64,000 nucleotides of DNA from positions 147,608,525 to 147,672,524 of the forward strand of contig CM060962.1 of NCBI GenBank assembly GCA_030765045.1. The letters run 5' to 3'. Under the pieces are notes generated by a model. It ran no database searches and had not been told where the DNA came from. It was given only the letters and a program-made list of their open reading frames with translations. Position numbers and translations under genes: made by a program. This document shows positions 59,307 through 64,000 of the stretch, in pieces; position 1 is the stretch's first letter; each line of letters begins with the position of its first letter. Source of the stretch: Tenodera sinensis. Taxonomy: Eukaryota; Arthropoda; Insecta; Mantodea; Mantidae.

Positions 59307-62300
59307 TTACAGTTGAGCTAAATTTTCAAAATATTCTTGTAGAGAGTAGTACGGATTGTTTAATAATCTGTCATAAAGTCTACATTCAAATCTATTATAT
59401 GTCAGTTGAGTTACATCATTTGATAATGCGTTATACACCTTTATACCTATCGCTTCAAAGCTATTTTGTGATTTTGACAGTCTATTATAAGATGTATCAA
59501 TTTGGTTTGTATATCTTGTGTTATATTTATGGATATCCTGTCTATAGTGGTAATCAGATATATTCTTTTTTATATAATTGAGGACTGTATAGATATACAA
59601 GTTCACTACTGTCATTATTCTTAGTTGTACAAATAGTGGTTTACAGGTATTATTTGAATGGTCTTCTTTTGCAATAGTAGGATATTAGTAATATATTTAT
59701 TACTACTCCAAAGTATAATACCATATGTTATAATGCTATGAAAGAAAGCAAAATAAGCAGTCCTGATGTAAGTGTCGGGTCCAGAGCTTTTTAGGTTTTT
59801 TAAGAGAAATATTACCCTTGAGAGACTAGCAGTAATATATTTAATATGAGGCTCCCAAGTGAGTTTGTTGTCAACTATTACACCAAGAAATTTGACTTCT
59901 CTGGTATTATTTAAACTTGGCAGGTCTTTTAGTGTAAATAATAGTTGTTGTGTTTTTTGTTCATTAAGTAAGAAGCCATTTGCCCTGAACCAAATATCTG
60001 CCTGCCTCAAGGTATCCTCAGCAATTGTTTTTAGATTTATAAAGTCTGTGCTGGTATTAAAGAAGATAGTATCATCTGCATATAATATTGTATGAGTATT
60101 TATAAACGAAGGCAGATCATTGATCATTAATGCGAACAGTAAAGGTCCAAGAACGGAACCCTGTGGCACCCCACATTTTATCTCTGTATTTTTTATCTAT
60201 CACTTCCAACACATACAACTTGATAGCGATTTATTAGATAAGACTGAAAGAGTTTCAATGCCACATCTCCTACACCATAAAATTTAAGTTTATTTATAAG
60301 GTGTGTGTGATTCACACAGCCAAACACCTTGCTCAAGTCACAGAAGGTGGCCTGAGCTATGCTTTTAGTTTCAAAAGTAGTATGTTTTTCACTAACAGAT
60401 CTATGGCATCAATTGTTGATCTGCCTTTTCTAAAACCGAACTGGACTTCACTAATTATGATGGCTGCTTCTAAATAATTACAAAGTTGAATGTACATAAT
60501 CCTTTCGAACACTTTCAAAATTATCGGAACTAACGTTATTGGTCGATAATTTGATGGGTCGCTTTTATCTCCTTTTTTGAAAATTGGGACGACTCTTGAG
60601 AGTTTTAATTTACTGGGAAAATTTCCTTCAGACAGACATTTATTAATACAATATGTTAGTGGATGCAATATGTGTTCTATTACTTGTTTAAGAAGATTAT
60701 TGGATATATCATAAATGTCTGTTGTATCAGATAATTTCAGTTGTTTAACAGTATTTAATACAGTTTCTGAGGTCACTTCATGAAATTCAAAGAGACCTTG
60801 TTCATATCTCTGTTCGCACTTTTCTATTAGTTCTAGTACTGATTCCTTGGGCTTTGTTAAGTTATGTCCTCTATCATTCTCAGATGTTATAAAAAAAAAT
60901 TTAAATTCATTAGGTGTTATCTCGATATCATCCTTATTATCTCTTTTCGCTGTCAAATTTATCAGATTCCACACCTTTTTACATTTATTATTGGATGATT
61001 CGATGCTTTGAAGATTATACTGTTTCTTGGTTTCATTTATGGCGTGCTTATATTCATTTCTATAATTGTTTGGTTTTTTGGTGACAACTTGGAAGTAATT
61101 GCTATAATTGCTGCCCTGGAATCTGAGAGAATAACTGCTTGCTGAAAATGTGAAATGCTGTACAAAAGATTTTGTAGGGCCATTCAAATTGCTTCAATTT
61201 CTCCATCAAAGTTATTAGTTCCATAACTTAAGGATTTGTAATAGGAAAAGAGGTGACATGTGACTCCAGCACCTGCTCCATCTTGGTTTGATAAAATATT
61301 ACTATGAAAAATCAAAGAATAAAAGATGGGAACTACCAAACATTCAAACAGTAATTCCTGAGTATCCTCGAAAAACAGCAGTTGCAACCTTCAGGTTGAT
61401 TACAGGACATGATTGTCTGGCAAAACATTTAAACAGAATTGGGATATATTCTTCACCACTCTGTCCTCTATGTGATCTGCAAGAGGAAATGGATCGAGAC
61501 CACCTTCAAATATGCCCGGCCACTTCTAGTGCCCCATCCATCAGTGAAAAATATTGGAGAGCAAGAGGATTAATGACTTCATTGTCAGAAATCCAGCATT
61601 AGCTTACAACAACAATATTCATTTCTGATCTTAAGGAAGGCAGATTTGCTCTTGTCTGACTTATCCCCCCTATATAAATCTAAATACATAATCACTTTAT
61701 GTTTCATATTTGCAAGTTGAGGTGTATACCAATTATTCCTTTCCTTTTTAACAACTTTTTTCTTATTAGCAATATTATTAATTTTACATTTTCTTTGGGG
61801 AAAGCATGTTTCATAGATATTTAGAAACATAGTAAAAAATCTTTCAAATAAATAATTTGCAGATAATATGCTACAAAGATATGAGTTACACAACATATCA
61901 TACCATTCAGTTTCGCTTAGCACTTTCATAAAGTATAAAATTTTGTCATTAGTTATTGGTCTAATAACTACAATCTTCGACTTTGTTGGTTTATTGTTAA
62001 TAGTTCTTATATTACTAATTTTAAGCCAAACAGAGTCATGGTCAGAATATGGAAAGACATTCGTGTCACAAGTTACCAAGGTTTGATTGATGTTTGTGAA
62101 TATATTGTCCAGACATGCTGTCAGTCTGGTGGACTTGTAATTTGTACAATTAAAATTGAACTGCCGGAGAATATTTAGAAAGTGAATTACAGTCTGTTTC
62201 TTCTCTCTTATATCAAAATGTGAGTTAAGATCCCCTCCAATTACAATTTTCAAATGTTTCCACTTTGACCCAGTAAAGGAATTCAACAAATCTTCAAGCT

Positions 62301-62690
62301 TTTCAAGAAAAACCCTTGGATCTCCTTTTGGGGATCTGTAAATTGAAACTACTACTATTTTACATTCATTCAAAATTACCCCAGCTACTTCGAAATCTAG
62401 TTTAGCGCACCAAGTGCGAAGGTCTATCTGCTTACAGTGTTTTGTTAGATTTTTCCTTATGTATACAGCAACCCCATCATGTGTATGTGGTTTCCTGCTG
62501 AAACTACTTACTAGTTGGTAATCTTCTAAATTCTTATATACTAGTTCATTGGCATGATAGCAATGTTCACTAATGCATATAACATCATAGTTATTTTCTA
62601 TTGCAAATTCATTAATAAGTAGTAATTTGTTACCTATGCCTTGAGTGCTAACATAACCTATTTTGAGATATTTATATTGCCCAAATTACA
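59307..62690 (-). pseudogene. CR1-like LINE ORF2, interrupted
   Basis: The endonuclease runs in one frame from about 62690 to 61630 (ENNYDVICISEHCYHANEL, VVSIYRSPKGDPRVF, IGGDLNSHF, PYSDHDSVW). A foreign 553-bp insert follows (61062-61614). RT continues: YKHAINETKKQYN near 61040, VVPIFKKGDKSDPSNYRPITL near 60600-60530, FGFRKGRSTIDAIDLL near 60440, motif A area TFCDLSKVFGCVNH near 60330, MPQGSVLGPLLFALMIND at 60169 (after a frame break) and TILYADDTIFF near 60080. The C-terminus YDRLLNNPYYSLQEYF ends at 59307. Frame breaks occur near 60357, 60170 and 59620. Inactive. Confidence 0.85.
61062..61614 (+). mobile_element. 5'-truncated LINE inserted in the CR1-like LINE
   Basis: ATATTCATTTCT flanks it (61050-61061 and 61615-61626). 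On the plus strand it encodes a decayed RNase H remnant (VIAIIAALESERITAC near 61095) and the C-terminal frame to 61602 with AVATFRLITGHDCLAKHL, GIYSSPLCPLC and DRDHLQICP, a zinc knuckle typical of RNase-H-bearing insect LINEs. The fragment ends cagcattagcttacaacaaca. It resembles the class of ORF2 at 50897-54573 in domain order but is not an obvious copy of it. Confidence 0.8.
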
Positions 62691-62751
62691 CTGACTTAAC
62701 CTAAGTTTAGTACTTTTCTGTTCATCTTGATTTATATTTGATTTTACTGTT

Positions 62752-63865
62752 CTAAAAAAAAAGAGCACTCTTTAGATTATCAGTTCTTTTCACTATTGAT
62801 TCACCATGTACTTCAGCCGCAGCTTCCGCCATCTCCTGTTCACCCACTACGTCACTGCATCCAAAAGGCAGAGGAATACTCTGCAGTGTCTTCTTCTTCC
62901 TTAGTAGTTCCACTAATTTGTTCACAAACTGTCTCTTCCCATTTTTGTTACAGTGCAGACCATGTTGTGTGTATAAGTCTCGTTTAAAATCACTAACATC
63001 TGTTACACTCACATGTTTGAATTTATTTACCACATTCTTTACCATTTCATTACATTGCTTCACTGCCTTATTAACACATGAATAAGGATCCAGGTCATAT
63101 CTATTTAGTACATTAACCAATAATACATTTGTGTAATTTAGGAGTGGTATTCACATTCACTGCATTGTCACGAGCTATATCGTTGGTTCTTCTGATAATT
63201 ACCACATGGTCCTTTGAGGTTAAGTTTGACATGGACACCTTAATATTGTTCACTACTTCACTTATTGGGGTACCTGGTTTCACTATTCCTTCAACCGTTA
63301 ATTCTGTTTGTGATTCTGCTAAGAGGCTACTAATGCCCCTACCATGACTGTCAGCAAACACTTTAACTTTTGCAGTAGTCTTCTCGTTGGCGTCCTCGTC
63401 TGCTTGTCCTATTAAACTTGCATCTTCACGTGGCTTTGGTACTTCACTACTGTGACCAGATAAGCAAGGAAATCTGTTGTTCACTTTTATATTATAACTT
63501 TGTAGCTCCATTGGGGCTGCTTTTGTAGATCTGTGAGGTTTTCACCACACACCAGCTTCATTGTTTTGCTCGGAGTTAATTTTCTCTATCATTGGTTCCA
63601 GTTTCTTGTTTTCTTCATGCAGGCGATTGATTTCTGCCCTGGCTTCCTTTAAGTCTTTTGTAACTATCCCAATTATAAGTTGCAGCGACATGATTTTTTC
63701 TTTTTTATCTGCCACGGTCATGTTTCCACATGCCAGTTCGTTTGATGTCATTATTAACTTATTCTCACATCCCTTCACCCTACCTTTATTTCTTCATGCG
63801 TCTTTTTCATTGTAGTTACTATTTATATTAATTTTCTTCACTTTTGGCACCACTTTAGCACTCAT
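62752..63865 (-). pseudogene. LINE ORF1 with coiled coil and SGNH hydrolase
   Basis: Starts MSAKVVPKVKKININ at 63865. After an early stop a heptad-like coiled coil follows (LKEARAEINRLHEENKKLEP near 63640-63590). In a second frame (63511-63113) the SGNH/GDSL esterase domain shows its nucleophile block VKVFADSHGRGISSLL near 63370 and the VVIIRRTNDIARDN block (family G-x-N-D) near 63210. A third frame (63120-62752) contains YTQHGLHCNKNGKR, the catalytic-His block near 62960. Esterase-type ORF1 proteins are known from CR1-group LINEs, where the domain is thought to act on membranes or lipids. Frame shifts near 63530 and 63115 break the gene. Confidence 0.8.
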
Positions 63866-63930
63866 TTCCTCAAATTTCGTAACGTGGTTCTATAGTGACT
63901 CTGACCATCCGCCATCTTGTCTTATCTGGT

Positions 63931-64000
63931 CTTGTCAAATGACATGAGGGCTATCCAGGAAGTACAACTGTTTGCTTTTAATATCTTCAGAAAATATATT
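63931..64000. other. Window end beyond LINE
   Basis: Last 70 bases. The phrase gagggctatccaggaagtacaact resembles the outer end of a mariner-type element but is too short to call. Confidence 0.3.

Larger units (their letters stand above)
59009..63930 (-). mobile_element. Near full-length CR1-like LINE, minus strand
   Basis: Read leftward: a 5' region near 63930 (aagatggcggatggtcagag), ORF1 with coiled coil and SGNH hydrolase, ORF2 with endonuclease and RT, a 3' UTR and a terminal ATT-type microsatellite near 59009-59031. Domain order and the absence of RNase H place it in the CR1/L2 group. It is interrupted by another LINE fragment at 61062-61614. I could not define its own target duplication. 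Confidence 0.85.

Overview
This is a eukaryotic nuclear window: an AT-rich, repeat-dense arthropod (most likely insect) genome. The only host protein-coding sequence I can support is two consecutive plus-strand exons of a CYFIP/Sra-1 (cytoplasmic FMR1-interacting protein) gene, at 35478-35716 and 58528-58675. Their reading frames and GT-AG splice sites join perfectly across a 22.8 kb intron. Everything upstream of 35478 and downstream of 58675 is probably intronic too, because no further CYFIP exon was recognised. The insect assignment rests on the transposable-element types (mariner with insect-type motifs, SGNH-ORF1 LINEs, DUF7869-like and THAP remnants, tRNA-SINEs). I cannot name the species.

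Layout, left part (1-35477). SINE end (1-250). An internally deleted Ty3/gypsy element with LTRs, TTAA target duplication, gag and protease remnants (2147-4142). A complete but dead Tc1/mariner-like transposon with TIRs and TA duplication (4452-6230). A young Ty3/gypsy element on the minus strand (6612-13468), with near-identical 555-bp LTRs and an unbroken 1350-codon gag-pol frame from which nucleocapsid and protease have been lost. A CR1-like LINE ORF2 (13758-16210), a 48-bp-arm hairpin (16600-16702), a DUF7869-type transposon-related pseudogene (16885-18260), two 5'-truncated LINE tails with trinucleotide tails, a tRNA-SINE with a 12-bp target duplication, a THAP-domain remnant (25078-25560), another SINE, a Tigger/pogo-like remnant with a 72-T run, a palindromic SINE concatemer (29637-30745), a second fold-back repeat, a Penelope-like GIY-YIG remnant and a mariner-like copy inserted in it.

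CYFIP intron (35717-58527). A SINE, an IS630/mariner-superfamily transposase pseudogene, a mariner pseudogene, a hAT element with an 8-bp duplication that itself carries a nested mariner-like element, a piggyBac-like MITE with TTAA duplications, a mariner-derived repeat, a nearly full-length 6.2-kb RNase-H-bearing LINE (LOA/I-like) with a 12-bp duplication, microsatellites and two more SINEs. After the second exon, a nearly full-length CR1-like LINE lies on the minus strand (59009-63930). Its ORF1 carries an SGNH-hydrolase domain, and it is interrupted by a second LINE fragment flanked by a 12-bp duplication.

The transposon genes are almost all broken by stops, frameshifts or deletions; the large gypsy frame is the exception. 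I saw no rRNA, functional tRNA, CRISPR or prokaryotic features. The most unusual signals are the protease-less gag-pol fusion in a young gypsy copy and a 1.1-kb palindromic SINE concatemer inserted with one 13-bp target duplication.
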